Shown: positions 1 to 14,082 of the stretch, in pieces | How positions within the stretch are numbered: the first letter of the stretch is position 1 | Layout of the letters: each line of letters opens with the position of its first letter | Origin: Trichinella spiralis | Taxonomy: Eukaryota; Nematoda; Enoplea; Trichinellida; Trichinellidae | DNA length: 64,000 bases | NCBI GenBank assembly: GCA_000181795.3 | Contig: CM012953.1 | Location: 17,812,378-17,876,377 of the forward strand | Direction of reading: 5' to 3' | Notes under the pieces: generated by a model | Databases searched by the model: none | What the model was told of the DNA's origin: nothing | Seen by the model: only the letters and a program-made list of their open reading frames with translations | Translations under genes and position numbers: made by a program

Positions 1-3000
1 TATGTTTGATCTCTGCGATCGAGTAGTATGATTTCGTTGAAATTCGTATATGGACAAAATTTTTAATGTTCATTAATATACCACATTTATCGTAATAAAC
101 AGTAATTAACGAAGAGAGTAATTTATTATTGATTTTCAAGTACCACTATGTCTGTGGAAGCTTTTTACGATATAGAAATAAGATACTTTAGTGAAAGAAC
201 ATTAATAAATTTGTCATCTTTCAGTTTTGTACTGATTATATCGTTGCTTTTTACTCTTAAATTCAAGTACATCATGTTTTACCAACATGAAAAGCTGCAT
301 ACTGTGACAGACAAAAATGCACACAAAATACACTGAAATGTTGGGGACAGAAGCAGTTCTGACGAAAAATGGAGGATGAATCTTGAGTGAATATTTATGG
401 TTGAAATGTTGGTAATTTGAAATATAGTTCACATATGTGAATTCGATATGATTGAATAATGAGCAATGAATTTCATAGTCGATTGAACATTGATGATATA
501 ATAAACTATATTTAGTAGATTATTGCATGAATTAATATATTTAAAAATGAATTCAGCAGTTCCATTTGTACATACTGTTATTGATTTTGCTAAGATCGAT
601 AGTGAGCATAAATGTTTGAATTTTTTTGCTGAGAATTTGCATTAGCAATTGATTAAATTTTAACTACTTTCAATATTTTCCCGTTCTTTGAACAGGGCAT
701 TGGCAGTTTTAATGTTAGTGCACTGTTGCTTTTTATCTTTTTCTTTTATAAATGTAAAATAGGCTTTGTTTTTTTTACGAACAGCAGATTTGCTCAGGCT
801 CTGTTTTGTGGCAGCTTTTTACCCTTCAGTGTTTTGAGAAATTACCTTTTATTTCGACGCAACATACACAGCGCCTAACGACTTTATCCACCAGAAGAAG
901 ATGACATTATTGGGCAATAAATTTTCAGTTCACCGAAAATTTTTCTTCTGATTACAGCTAAATAACTTTTTGCGGAAAAGATTTCATTTGTGTTAAAAAA
1001 TGCCAGTCGACGTGGAAACACTGAATAGACCAACTTAACTAAAACTGTAAAAAATTATGTTTTTTCATATGCTTATTTTCTGTTGTTTTGCAAATTTAAT
1101 CAAACACATTTGATGACATTTTTGAGGCATAAAAATTATCGAACTGAGAACTTGTTCGTTAACCGCTTAGTGTGTTAGAGTACAAATTGAATTTTCAACA
1201 TTTCTCGACCGACAGATGCTGGGACAGTGATAGTGTCATTGTGAAAATCAATCGAGCTTCGTTTGCAGTTTGCTCTGTTTAATAGGCATCGACGCTGAAA
1301 CAGGAGAACAAGTAATTTCCACTATTGCGTAAAAGATTCTCATATTCGATGAACAAGATTTATAATAAACACATCAAATACTGATTCATTGCATGCAAAT
1401 TTTATAATATATATATATATATATATACATATTATGATTATTATATATACTAATAAGCTGGTATAGTAATGGGAAAGAATATGCCAACATTATTTTGGCC
1501 TATGAATTTTGATGTAGCAGTGTCAACGTTGCAAGAAATTTTATTTAAAATGTCATATATAATGAAAATCATATACTCTTGAAACATTAGTTTTTAAATT
1601 TTGCTATTGAAATGCAAAAATTAAAAACAGTGCATATTTGAAAGCACTCATTGCACAACAAAGGGTTTATCACATAAAAAGTCACATATGCTAAAAGTAT
1701 TAAAAAATAAAAATAAAAAAATCAATCACTACAGCAGACTATGTGGTAAATAAATGATAGTTGCATGCTTAATTAATCGCAACAATGGTCGAAAGATAAA
1801 CGGTCGAGAAAGTATCTTCTAAATAATACATATATGCTAAGTTGATCTTTTACTGAAATAAAATGTTTTCTGTCAGAAAAATTAAAATTTTAAAATAAAT
1901 AAAAGGCTACAGTTATAATAGTTGCCAAGTTTTCAGTCTTACAAATGAATTAATTTTCCTTTAAGCATACATCTTTGGTAAGCTACAGTTTCTTGACTGT
2001 TTACAAAATAAATTTCAAATGTACAATCAGAATTTGATAGCTAAATAATTTTCAAATAATGAGCTCATTAAAGTAAATAATTTTTGACAAATGTCAGTTT
2101 TTTGAAGAAATATTTTCCTAAACGAATCTTTTAAACCACTGAAACTTATTTAAATTCGACAGATCGTCAACACGTGAAAACGCTATATTAGGCTAGTTAA
2201 TGAATTTTCAAAAGCAGTAATTTTCACTTTTTTATTATAATTTAAAAAAGTGCTAAAATGTCCAACTAGTACTTTGTTGGTAAAATGTTCAATTACTTGA
2301 AATTTATTAAAATTAAAATTAGTAACCGAACAAAACGTGTGAAATAACTGGTTGAAGCTATTGAATTTTGAAAGTAAAATTTAAATTAAATTTATTGTGA
2401 AAATTATCAACATTAACGACACTAAAAATTAATATTAATAACGGCGAAGGGAAAATCAATAGGAAAAAATGTTAAACGGGAAAAACAACAAATGACGGAG
2501 ATAGTTACTGCGTCACAAACGTTGGCTCATATGATCACATTCTGGCCAATCGTGAATCTGTCAAAAGTGTTCAACTTTTACTAATAGTGGTAAAATTATA
2601 TAATATTTCATCCTTTAATAAAAATATTAAAATTATTAATTATAGTAATATTAATAAACGTCTAATAATATCATCATAATTTTTATTTTATCAAGTGAAG
2701 TGTTTACTTTGTTTGTTCAGTGAAATAACAATGCTTTTCAAAAATTAAAATACAGATTGTTTGACACTGTTTGCATATTTTGAATAACCGTCGTAGAATT
2801 AAACAGGCGGATGTAAAAAAAGAAATTTTCACATTTATCTGGTAAGCTGATACTGTAAATTTAATGAAGGCAAATTTAATTTTGAGAAACTATCTAAAGT
2901 GATTATTTATTACTGAATCGCAAAATTTTTGATTTTATTCTTTGTTTCACTTCGGATGATCCTTTGTTAGTCAAATGAATTTTATATTATTTCTTAAATT

Positions 3001-3588
3001 AATTTAGTGTATATATTTAGTAAATGAAGAGAAACTAAAACTGAGACATCTGAAATTTAAATACTTAAACATCAATTACGATAAAAGGATTTTACCGTAA
3101 TAATAAACCTGAATTTTGAAAATGCATGCTGATAATATGTTTATTTTTTTGTAGATTCATTGAAATTGTTATTTGAAATGAAAATTTCATCTATATGTTT
3201 TTAGTTATTATTTCTGTATTTACTTTTCTGAGAAACGTAGTTTCTCAATCTGCATGGTAATATTTGATGATTTGCTTTTCATTTTACGTTAAATTACATG
3301 ACAACATTATATCAGCGTTAGTTGGCATTGCTGTTTGAAAACCTTTTTTAACTTTCAGCGAATTTTTTGTTTATTAAACGATTAAAGGAGGTAAAAAGTT
3401 TCAGTGAATTTATATATTTCTAGAATTATAGGAAGTTAAATCTATTGACATGTGCTTGATAAAATATAAACTTTAATACGTTTAATTTTAGTCTGATACT
3501 ATTTCATTTTTTATTTTAATCAAGTTGAAAATATAAATATATTATATATACTTTTATTTACATTTAAGAGTCGGTGCTATTGACAGTC
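1..3588. other. AT-rich intergenic region with no recognised gene
   Basis: No reading frame here resembles a known protein and none shows an exon chain. A short TA dinucleotide run lies at about 1410-1428. The region probably contains the upstream regulatory DNA of the AP-3 delta gene, but no specific site can be defended. Confidence 0.6.
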
Positions 3589-6500
3589 ATGGCGGCAAAT
3601 GTAGACAGAATGAGTGAAAAGGTTGTTCAAGTGACCACAGCTCTGCGTAAAGTTAAAGGCAACATTGAAAGGATGTTTGAGAAAACGTTAAGCGATATGA
3701 TTCGTGGTATTCGTAACAGCAGAGAAAACGAAGTAGATCAAACTTATATTAAATGACAATTTTTAAATGAATAATACACTTTAAGACAAAATATATTGCG
3801 CAATGTATGGATGAAATAAAAATTGAATTGAAAAATGAAAACATAGCAGTGAAAGCTAATGCAGTTGCCAAGTTGACATATGTAAGTAATAAGTTTTTAA
3901 GCGGTAAACTTATTGTACAGCTTTTATAATCTTAAATTAATGATTTATTTCCAAAGCGTATGACACGTTTAAATATTTTATACTTGTAATTGCTAACATT
4001 ACTTTTGCAGTTACAATCTGTATTACTATTACTAAAAAGTAGCTTAAAACAATTATTTGTTTCAAATTGCATATGCGAAGAGTTTGAAGAAAATATTCTA
4101 CAATTGGTCAATAATTAAATCATGATGTTAATTATTCTGATAAATCTAATCTAATTCATTCTTATTCATTGTTCGAAAATGGTGACAGCACCATGTAATG
4201 ATGATTAAATGCTATACAATTTTGAAGTGAAATTTTCTTACTGTAATTTTCTTTCGATCCACAGCAGTAAAATAAGGTATAAAATTCTGTTTATCATAAA
4301 CAAAATTTTTTACTTATTTAATTGTGCATATTTATTGGGTTTTTAAAATGTTGATATGAAAAAAGAGTGTTTATTCAATATGTGTTGTATTTTAGAGTAA
4401 AATAAATATCTGTATATGGAAAAATATATGACAGTGATGCCGTCAGTTTTTAAATGAATAAAGGATTTTTTTTGAAATTTAGTTGTATTATTTGTTTTAT
4501 ATCTGAAAAATTAGCTTTCATTTTGTTTTACTGTTGTTTGATGTATTTTCACATTTCAGTTGCAGATGCTTGGCTACGACATAAGTTGGGCGGCGTTTAA
4601 CATTATAGAAGTGATGAGTGCTCAGAAATTTACCTACAAAGTAATTGCAATTGATTTAAATTCCAAGCGGAAAACGGTCATTTCTGCTTATTTAGAGGAT
4701 TGGATATTTGGCCGCTTCTCAAGTTTTCAATGAAAATACAGAAGTGTTGATGCTCACAACTAACTTGGTTAAAAAGGACATAAACAGCGCCGCTATTTAT
4801 GATGCCAGCATAGCGTTGAACGGTCTATCTTGTTTTATTACACCTGATTTAGCCCGTGATTTAGCTAACGACGTAGTTTCGTTGGTTTGTTTTTATTGAG
4901 ATGCTTTAATTTTTTTTTCTATTTGATTACATGGTGAAATTTGTTCAGCTCACTTCTAGCAAAGCTTACATACGCAAGCGAGCGGTTTTGTTACTTTACA
5001 AGGTTTACTTGAACTTTCCAGATTCACTTCAAGCAACATTTCCCCGACTTAAAGAAAAACTCGAAGATTCAGATCCTGGTAATTTCTTGTGAAGAAAAAA
5101 TATGATATAATTATTTGTGATAGGTGTTCAATCGGCGACAATAAATGTCGTATGCGAATTGGCAAGGAAGAATCCGAAAAATTATTTGGCACTTGCTCCA
5201 ATTTTCTTCAAACTCATGACAACATCGTCAAATAATTGGATGCTGATTAAAATTATAAAATTGGTACAAAAAAACATACTCAATCTGTTGAAATAATTTT
5301 AATTTTTTTTCAAGTTTGGTTCTCTTACACCGTTGGAACCACGTTTAGGCAAAAAACTTATTGAACCGTTAACTAGCCTTATCAATAGGTTGGTAAAAAG
5401 AATTTCCAGCACTTCTGGAATAGGAATAATATTTTTACTTTTTTTATTTAGCACATCTGCCATGTCTTTGCTTTATGAATGCATAAATACTGTAGTTGCC
5501 GGTATCATTATTTTTTATACAGTCGATTTTAAGATTTAATGTGGTGAATTTTTAGTTCTCATTTCTATTTCTTCCGAAGGTCCCGGTGATCACATGCTAA
5601 GCATACAAGTAAAGTGTTCATACTGTGCCCTTTTGTATGGGAATTATTTACTTGAAATGAATTTCAGCTTTGTGTACAGAAGCTCAGTGTACTTATTGAA
5701 GATGCAGATCAAAATTGTAAATATTGATTGGTATTTGTTCTGTGAGTAGTGGTGTATGAGTGTTATTATTATTTTAGTAAAATGTGAACTTGGTTTGATA
5801 ATATGTTAATTAATTTGAGGCAGAGATATTTCTGGACAGTTTGGTTAATTTTGCAAAATGAAATTTTATTCCATTACATTTGATTTGAGCAGAGTACATT
5901 GGGTTTTTTTGTTTTAGTAAAATATCTTGGACTTTTGGCTATGGGTAAAATTTTGAAAACACATCCAAAAGCGGTACAATCAATGAAAGATTTGATATTG
6001 AACTGTTTGGATGACAAAGATGAAAGTATTCGTCTACGGGCACTTGATTTACTTCACGGAATGGTAAACTGATTTAGTTTGAAATGATTTATTTGTTTAA
6101 TATTTTTCAATTTTTTGAGGTATCGAAAAAAAATATCATGGATATAGTGAAGCGACTTTTGTATCACATTGAAAAAGTCGAGAGCTCTTCTTATCGGGAT
6201 GGATTGTTGTCGAAAATAATTCAAATTTGTTCCCATAGCAATTACAAATTCATTACAAATTTTGAATGGTAAAAATGAATATAAGAATCACTTGTTTGTT
6301 TCTTTTTATTTATAATTGTATATTTTTCAAGGTATATCAGTGTTCTTGTGGAATTGACAAAAGCGGAAGGGACTAGGCATGGCAGTTTGATTGCCGAACA
6401 AATGCTTGACGTTGCGGTGCGTGTTTTGCCTGTACGTCATTTTGCCGTCTCTCAAATGGGTCGTCTGATTGAGAATGCGGGCGTTGTATTGTCCTGCAGT

Positions 6501-9500
6501 TCTCAGTATCGCAGTGATTTGTCAGAGGTGCTTTATGCAGCTGCTTGGATTTGTGGCGAATTTGCAGAGTCAGTTTTCATTTATTCATTGTTATCTTTGT
6601 TTTTTGAAAAAAAAGTTGTTTTGTTTTGACTTTCAATTGCAGACATATTTCTGATCCACAGTCTACATTGGAGACGATGCTTCGAACCAAAGTTACTCTG
6701 ATGCCAGGAAGAATTCAAAGCATCTATATACAAAATATAGGTGGATATTTCTTAAAATTGATAACAATAGCAACAGATGAATTTTTATTGTTTAAGGAAA
6801 AATTTATGCTCATCTGTTGGATTTGTACGAAACAGAACAAGAATGGGATCGTATTTATAGTTTAGACAATTTGCTTTTGAGTAAGTTGCCTCAGTTTTTG
6901 CTCAGCGATTATTTGGAAACTCAAGAACGAGTATGTTTTTTTTTTCTATGAATGAAGATTTGTATTTTTTAAAAATGAATTTTCTTTTTTTTCTGTTATA
7001 GGCTTCAAGTCTTGTTGAACTTGTTCGAGAAATTGAAGAAATGCACAAAAGAAATGAATTGGTCAGCGACGATTTGAAAGAATTGTTCCACGGTGATTTG
7101 AATCCCGTTGCACCGAAAGCTCAACGCAAAGTCCCTGTTCCCGAGGGGTTGGTGGAATTAATTTTAAACTTTAAAAGTAAAAATGCAATTAATAGTTTTT
7201 TGTCTTTCTAGTTTGAATTTGGATGAAAATATTTACACCCCTCCCAGCGAATCCGCCAATAACAGTGATGAAGAAGAGGTTGAAGCGAGCATTTGTATGC
7301 AGCGAAATTTATTTGCAAGCAATGCGGAGGACAATTTCATTTCAAATACAATCGACGAAGATAATTTACCCAAAAAGGTAAATTAATAGAAATAAAATTG
7401 TCGATTTTCAATTAATAATGATGATGATGATGATAATGAAAAAATGTTCACTTCAGATTACGTCGGATAGATTGATCGATAAAGAAAACAATCCACATTA
7501 TTTGAAAAGTAGTAAAGTGTCGAAAGTGAAAAGTAGAAAAGTGGTCGAACCGCCACCACCCAGTGTAAAACAGTTGGATGGTAAATAGGAGTATATGGAA
7601 ATTTATCATTTTATCATCTTTTGAATATTTGAAGATCTTGTCGGATTGGAAATGTACGAAAAGCAGGCTAAAGAATCGGTAAAGTGGAAAAAGACAAAGG
7701 GGAAAAAGTCTGCTGAAAAGGAGGGTGGTCGACGCAAGCGAAAATCATCCAGTGAAGGGGAATTTGTGGAAATGCACCACCATTCGTATGAGATTTATCA
7801 AGGTGCCGGTGAAATGCCGGAAAATGCAAAACTGACTGACGAAGAACAAGAACAAAATGAAGATGTAATAAATAAAATTCCATCATCATCATCAATTGGT
7901 GAAATGGCGTTAAATTTTGACAAGTAAACTGTGTGATTTTTTCATATCATTGTTATTATTATTATTATTATGAAATTTTGTTTAAGATTTTCAACAAAAG
8001 TGGAATCGAAAAGTTCAGAAGGTGCGAAGAAAAAAGCTGCAAAAGGAAAAAAATCAAAAGCTGTTGTTCACCGTGCAAAGCGTCTTGCAGCAAAGAATGG
8101 TATGTTTTTTTTGTGTTGTAATTTTTGATAGTTCTTTTTTTTAATTATAATTTTTTTTGCTTTGTTCCGCCAAGATGAGAAACAACGAGATGAAGATGAA
8201 TTTGATCGTTGGCTTTCTGGTGCGAAAGAAGTTAGAGAAGAAAAAGTGAAAATTGTTCGTAACGATATAGATATACTTTTTTTTTGCTGTGCTCATATTG
8301 TCGCATGATATGGAAATAAATATGTTTCATGTTTTTGAATAATTAATTTTTCAGAAAAACAAAAAAGGAAAAGGAGAAAAAAAGAAAAAAGCTTTTCCAA
8401 AGTCGGATCAAATTCTTGCCCAAGATTTGAACGAGTTGATTTTCACATCCGGCCACGACCGAGCCGACTATGAGGAAACGTCGGGCGTTTGCATTCCTTG
8501 CTTGCCTGAATGTTCCACGTCGATGTTTTTTGACGATGCCACCACGGTTCAGTCGCATTTCAACGTGTCCTCCAGTTGGCGTTTGCTTGCTGAAGATGAT
8601 TATTTGAAATTGGTACAACGTTATGATTATTTCATTTTGCATGAGAATAATTATAATTAATTATTTCAGTTTGTTCAAGAGCAGGTCACTTCAGAAATGG
8701 ATGTGGATTATTTGACAGCTAGCATTTTGTTCATGAACGAAAGTGCAGAATCATTGCGACAGATTCGACTTTATGTTACCGATTCCGTGGGCATGAAAAC
8801 CGAAGTAAGTAATTGTATTAAACTTTTCATTTGCACAATGATAATAATATTTCTTCTTCTCCAGTGCGTATCGGACAACGATCAGGCTGTTGTAGAACCA
8901 TTTTCGTTGGCATCCAAAACTACATGCACGAAAATTATAAAATTTTCTTTGTCTTCAATTTACGGTGCCCAGAAATTGAAATCCGTTCTAACTTATGTCT
9001 TAGAGGTAAAGAAAAAATACGAACAGAAAAACAACTTTTTAACTTTTCTTATACATTTAAGAATAAGAATGTGAAGCTTGATTTTCAAATGATTTTTCCA
9101 TGCTCAGCGTTTGCAGTTTCAGTTTCTGTTACCAGGTGATGATAAATAATATTTTATTGTGCATATTGATTAGATTTTATTATTTATTATTTTGTAATAT
9201 AATCTTCTCTTTTGTCTGATCAATATAGTTCACGATTTGCGGAACTTGTCGGTGATCCAAGTCTTGCCTACAGTGTTTGCGAGCAAATTGCTACTGCACC
9301 GGATGATGATTTCGAAAGCATCCTGCAAAATATGTGCTCTCGCTTACGACTGAGCATTGTTGAAAAGTTGGACAGTTCAGCATTGCTGTTCAACCAAACT
9401 GTCAAAGGAGATCCAATATGCGTGCTGTTGAAAAAATCAGTACGCAGTTTTTGATAACGACGAAAAATTGAAAAATTGTATTATTTAAATTTTTTATTTT

Positions 9501-9604
9501 TTGTTCAGGATGCGACGTTGAAAATTGAATGCAAAAGTACACGTGAAGGATTGTGCAAAAATTTTCTAGAAGAATGCGTTGCTGCTGCGGTCAGCACAGC
9601 GTAA
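3589..9604 (+). CDS. AP3D1: AP-3 adaptor complex subunit delta (27 exons, about 1,200 aa)
   Basis: Delta is the large AP-3 subunit. The complex sorts cargo from endosomes/TGN to lysosome-related organelles. Exons: 3589-3732, 3786-3881, 4560-4640, 4696-4884, 4949-5078, 5124-5263, 5315-5388, 5452-5501, 5556-5608, 5668-5716, 5918-6063, 6120-6268, 6332-6568, 6643-6740, 6797-6930, 7002-7147, 7212-7377, 7457-7580, 7635-7923, 7987-8099, 8175-8254, 8355-8612, 8670-8804, 8865-9005, 9062-9135, 9229-9439, 9509-9604. All phases join without a break. The N-terminal two thirds match the adaptin HEAT trunk (motifs KGNIERMFEKTLSDMIRGIR, LGYDISWAAFNIIEVMSA, FITPDLARDLAND, EPRLGKKLIEPLT, NPVAPKAQRKVPVPEG). A Lys/Glu-rich hinge fills exons 18-22, and the ear-like C-terminus follows. 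The start ATG sits 2 nt after a ttgacag acceptor-like motif. Length is close to the animal family norm (about 1,150-1,215 aa). Identity is certain; the donor at 8255 (gttcgt) and the exon 25 start are less so. Confidence 0.95.
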
Positions 9605-10055
9605 CGGAAATTCATTCACTCACTCACTCACTTTTCAATACAAAATTTCTAAAGAAATGATGAAATGTGGCATATTTTCAATTTCACCGACTGATGATTA
9701 TTTTTTGAAATTTAATTAACTATCATATTTTTTCTTCTGATTACTTATTTATTTGGACAAAAGAAAGGCCTGTGCCAAGCTGTTTAAAAAAATAAAAATA
9801 ATACGTATATTCATTCATCTGTGGTCATTGTATAGAGTTTGCAAACATTTGTTTGTTTGTTTGTTTGTTTTTTTTGCATTTTTGATTATCATGTGTGATT
9901 GAAGAATAAATTGGCTTTTTGATTTTGAAAAGAAAAAAGTTTTCTGCTCGTATTTGTTTTATTTTATTTTATTTTGGTTTGATTTCCTTCAATTATTTCA
10001 TTTTGTTTGAATTTTTCCTCTTTTACAATTTGTTGTTTTCTCAAATTAGCACAGC
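9605..10055. other. AP3D1 3' flank / Misato 5' flank
   Basis: This 451-nt spacer lies between two same-strand genes. It has AT-rich UTR-like sequence with aataaa-type signals near 9790 and 9905, a TTTG repeat near 9850 and a TTTTA run near 9960. Whether the two genes are co-transcribed cannot be decided from sequence. Confidence 0.5.
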
Positions 10056-12673
10056 ATGGTTGCGGGCGGTGAACTTTTGACAATTCAGATTGGTGAATAT
10101 GCTAATTTTATTGGAACTCACTTTTGGAATTTACAAGTATGTAGTTTAAATGAATTGATGACTGTTTTAATTTGATTATGCTTTTTTTTAAATTGAAGAA
10201 TCACACACTGTTCCAAGAATCTGCCGGAAAAGTTGATTCTGCATTGGACTGGAATGTTCTGCTCAGAGAAGAAAGTTCGAATGGGGAGAGAATAAGGGAG
10301 GCATTTCCATTCTGCATCACGGTAGTGAAATAATTTCAGATTTCAACGGTAAAACTGAACGCACATATACTCCACGAGTTGTCGCTTTTGAAGAAAAATT
10401 CAACGTCAATTTGAATCCTCTGATATCCAATTTGGAAACATCACTTGATGTCGATTCAATCTTGTTAAAGTAATTGTATTTTCACTGTTGATTATTACAT
10501 TTTTTGTATTTCTTTTTAAAAAAATATTTTAGTAATTTCAAAATTGAAAAAAAGGAAGCACAGCCACTGATAAGGAATGAATTTTTGCAAGATGTTGTCC
10601 AGAATAGATTTTCTCGTAAGTGTTGTGAAGCACAGGTTTTTCTTTTTGTTAAAGTGAATCAATTTGCATAAAATTTGTATATTCAGGAAATGGATTTTAC
10701 AATTTGGACGACAAGGTCAACTATTGGACCGATTTCATACTTCAGCCTTGGCATCCGAAGTCTTTATGTTTGATGTCTGCTTTTGAACAATGCAGGTTCT
10801 TCTTCAATTTTCAGGATGGTGGAAATTTGGAAATTTCCATTTCAGCCTGGTGAATTTATGTGTTTTATTTTTTACGTGAAATATTTTCCATTTCAGCTTC
10901 GAAGATTGCCAAAGACGTGCAGAAGGGCGACAAATTTTCGATGAAATCGAAACTCACGTAAGATTTTTTGCCGAAGAAATGGATTACATCGAAGTATGCG
11001 CATGCGTTACGTTTGTTCATTCTGTTGGTGCTGTTATGTTTGCTTTAAAAGCAGGGAATTCAACTGCTGTGCGATGTGTCGTCCAATTTGGCAGGCATGT
11101 CATCCACTTTGTTGCGCTATTTTAAAGACGACTACGGTAACATGCCTGTTCTTGCAATTCCATGCTGGCCGGCACATCTACAGACGATGGTAATTTCGTT
11201 CATTTGCAGAATATTTAAAGTACGCATTTTTTCTGCTCGTGTTCATTTGTACATTTTAGAATAGATTATCAGTTGAGAAGCTTGTTTGGGATTCTTCACA
11301 AAGTCTACTGACCATGCTGTCGGAAAGTTTGTCAACATTGCCTTTATCTCTTTCTACAGAACTGTGGGGCAAGGATTCGCAATTCTGCCAGTGGAACGAA
11401 CTGAAATATGAGGTTGCAAAAAAGACTTTTTTTCCATTTTTCAACCATTACTAATAATTAAAATCTAATACTACTACTACTACTACTACTAATAATAATA
11501 ATAATAATAATAATAATGTAGTTGTATTTTTTTTTCTATTATTTCATCGATTGAATGATTTTGTTGCAATTTATATGTGTTTCGTTCTTGTTGTGCATGG
11601 TATTTGTATACATATATATGCAATGATGATGCACATTTTTAGCCGCAGTCAACTTATCACACATCTGCAATAATTGCTGCAGCGTTGGAAACCGCTACAA
11701 TTCCTTGGAGATGCTTGAACAATGACAGTAGTAGTAGTAGTAGTATATCTTTGAAAAATACGTTGGATGCTTTGAACAACTTTGGACAAAATTCGGTGAG
11801 CATGAATGCCGCTGATTGGCTGTGATTATTAATTAATTCATTTTACTGATTGGAGAAGTCTTCTACATATATTTTTTTGTCTGATAGATTGTTCGTCTCG
11901 GTTTATCCATGCCTTTCAAATGGCCATCTGTCGACAATCGACAAGATTTTTCCAAAGATATGCTCGGTTTGACCAACTTGAGTCCTTGTACTGACGAAAT
12001 TTGGAATTTTCATAACAATCGACCACCGTTGATTATTTCTACTCTGAAAGGTTATCCCGGTTGTAGTTTAGCCGAGTATATATTATTTTCATTTTATTTT
12101 ATTTTATTTTTTATTTTTGATAATTTTTATTACCATTCAGCGCGCAGTCTCAAAGTACATGCATTGAAAATTTGGCAGGTTGTTTAAAAGAAATTCCAAA
12201 CAGGTAAATTTGAGAAATTGATTCCCAATTCACTTTTATTTGGAATTTATTTTTTAGAATATTTGCAACATCGCATCCATTGTATACGGGAGCTCCGTTT
12301 CCGAATTTGTTCAATTCGACAGTTGATAAGCATGGCAATGTTGGATGTAGTACTAGCAGTAGTGAAGGTAGTAGTAGTTGTAGTAGTGAAGCACGTCAAA
12401 TTGGAGAAGGTTAGTTGCTGATCATTTGCACGCTGTTGTTTATTATTTTTTTTAATTTATTGTTATATTCTTTGTATTTCAGCCGTTTTCAGTTCACCGT
12501 CTTTGTCTTATTTGGCATCGAACACTTGTGAAGGTATCGTTTCAATGCTTCAAAAGCAGCTCTGCAAACTACCAACGCATCGTTATGACAAGCTCGCCGT
12601 TGAAGAGTTGCACGAAAATTTATTCAAATTTTCAATACGTAAAGGTGATGACTATTGTTCAGATTCAGATTGA
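10056..12673 (+). CDS. MSTO1: Misato homologue (DML1/MSTO1 family), one apparent 1-nt frame break
   Basis: Misato proteins are tubulin/FtsZ-related and act in mitochondrial distribution and morphology. Exons: 10056-10136, 10199-10469, 10533-10615, 10687-10795, 10897-10993, 11055-11189, 11260-11412, 11643-11795, 11888-12075, 12141-12203, 12258-12409, 12483-12673. The N-terminus (GELLTIQIGEYANFIGTHFW) is the Misato segment I signature. Later family motifs are TYTPRVV, YWTDFILQPWHPKSL, EEMDYIEGIQLLCD and TSAIIAAALETATIPWR. The exons total 1,676 nt, one short of a multiple of three. The frame must change within exon 2, between about 10,238 and 10,318, since the entry frame meets a stop at about 10,331 while the TYTPRVV frame is needed afterwards. 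Predicted length is about 558 aa against about 570 in human. A Ser-rich loop encoded by AGT repeats lies in exon 11. Confidence 0.9.
11470..11517. repeat. Trinucleotide microsatellite (ACT)n(AAT)n in a Misato intron
   Basis: About seven ACT units are followed by about nine AAT units. They lie in the intron between exons ending at 11412 and starting at 11643. Confidence 0.9.
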
Positions 12674-13761
12674 AATTTTTTGCCACGTTAAAAATTCGCT
12701 GTGTTTTCAATTTTACTTTTTCGATCAGTCGATAAATGAAACTACTCTAAAGTATCTCATAATGGAACTTTATCCATTGTCTACAACTACTACTTTATCC
12801 GTAACGCCTATTTTGGGCAGTTGGAAATATATATTTTTTTTGAAATTGAAAATTTGAAAACTTTAATTAATTATTTATTTATTGTTATTATTTTTTCTCG
12901 TCATTTTATCAATAAATCATGAGAAGATTATGCCTTCGCGCAGTTTTTGTTGTTTATGTCATTTAGCAGCTTGCAAGCTTTTTTTTGCTTTTTGAAATAA
13001 GCTCAAATGGAGGTTTTCACAGTCCCCGGGACAGTTCAAAAAAATATATTTATTTTTTTGTTTTACTTTTCATTTCTACAACCATTACTATTGTTGTCGA
13101 CGTTTTATGGTTGAGCAGAATTATGCAAAGAAGAACAACCGGCGATGGCAACTCGGCTACTGACTTGGACGACAGTTTTGCAAACTGTTGCTTATCCTAA
13201 TACTTGCTCATTAATTTAGGACATTTATCATTTATTTAAACATATTTCTCAAACATTTATTTTAGGAAAGATAACAATGGTTTTTTTAAAATAAATTTCG
13301 CTGTTTTAGAAGATTAATAATTAACATTTTTTAAAGATTAGCAAGAACTTATACGGTGAAATTATTTCTTCCGTTTAATAAATAAAATAGCTTTACTTAT
13401 GCAAATAAAGAGTAAAAAAGTATTTTACAATTTATAATAATTTTTCGTTGTAAAATTTTTCTCATTCGATCGATTTACATTGAATAAAAAAATGAAAAGT
13501 TACTTTTTACTTACATGTTTAAATCATATTTACACGATGCAAAAAATACGATTTTTAAATTTTTCAATGAAACAATAATAATAATAACTTCATTCATTGG
13601 ACAATTTGTTGTAAATTTAAATTTTCATTTATAAACTATATAATAGAGTTGGAAAAAATTTGAAAATAAAAAAATTGTGACCACGCGAAGATTGTTTGTT
13701 TGTTGCTTTTCTTGATCAACAAAAAAGGGTGTGGCCCAAAAGTTTTTTAGAAAAAAGATTG
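12674..13761. other. Misato 3' flank and AT-rich DNA; weak transmembrane reading frame at 12985-13200
   Basis: No recognised gene. One plus-strand frame ending at 13200 encodes a hydrophobic stretch (YFFVLLFISTTITIVVDVLW) followed by a polar tail ending NCCLS. It has no in-frame ATG, so it could only be a terminal exon. A convincing partner exon was not found. The rest is AT-rich. Confidence 0.3.
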
Positions 13762-14082
13762 TCAGTTGAAAGAGAGAAACAAACAATTGACAGAACCGTC
13801 TGCTGAGAGATGAATAAAGTTTGATGCGTTTTGTTGCACAACTGTTGCAAGCAAAACCCGAGATTGGCTTATTGTCGAACAACGCCTGTTGTTGCCAGAG
13901 GAAGAACAGTGTGACAAGGCTATGCGCTTTTTCCCATTTTGAAACAAAATTTTCCACTTTTGCTTCCCTGCCTGCGCCACAAGCATTTCTGCAACATCCT
14001 CAGGGCTGAAAGCTTTTCGGTCCACTGGCTGCTTTTCAACGACCTGATGGTCGACGTCTGACATCGACATCAATTCGGCCAT
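13762..14082 (-). CDS. Hypothetical 106-aa protein, unrecognised
   Basis: An ATG-initiated frame starts MAELMSMSDVDHQVVEKQPV and is acidic and helix-like for about 45 residues. It then becomes Ser/Asn/Cys-rich, which looks less like coding sequence, so the true protein may splice after the first part. A cttataag motif lies about 20-25 nt upstream of the ATG (minus strand, about 14,102-14,109) and could be a core promoter. No family was recognised. It could be a chance frame. Confidence 0.35.
   Translation of the reverse strand: MAELMSMSDVDHQVVEKQPVDRKAFSPEDVAEMLVAQAGKQKWKILFQNGKKRIALSHCSSSGNNRRCSTISQSRVLLATVVQQNASNFIHLSADGSVNCLFLSFN

Noticed and set aside
10815-10852. Extra Misato exon between 10,795 and 10,897
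   Set aside because: It has AG and GT flanks, but using it breaks the phase into the next conserved exon.
3589-12673. AP-3 delta and Misato as a nematode operon
   Set aside because: Same strand and a 451-nt gap, but with poly(A)-like signals between them and no clear sequence evidence for co-transcription.
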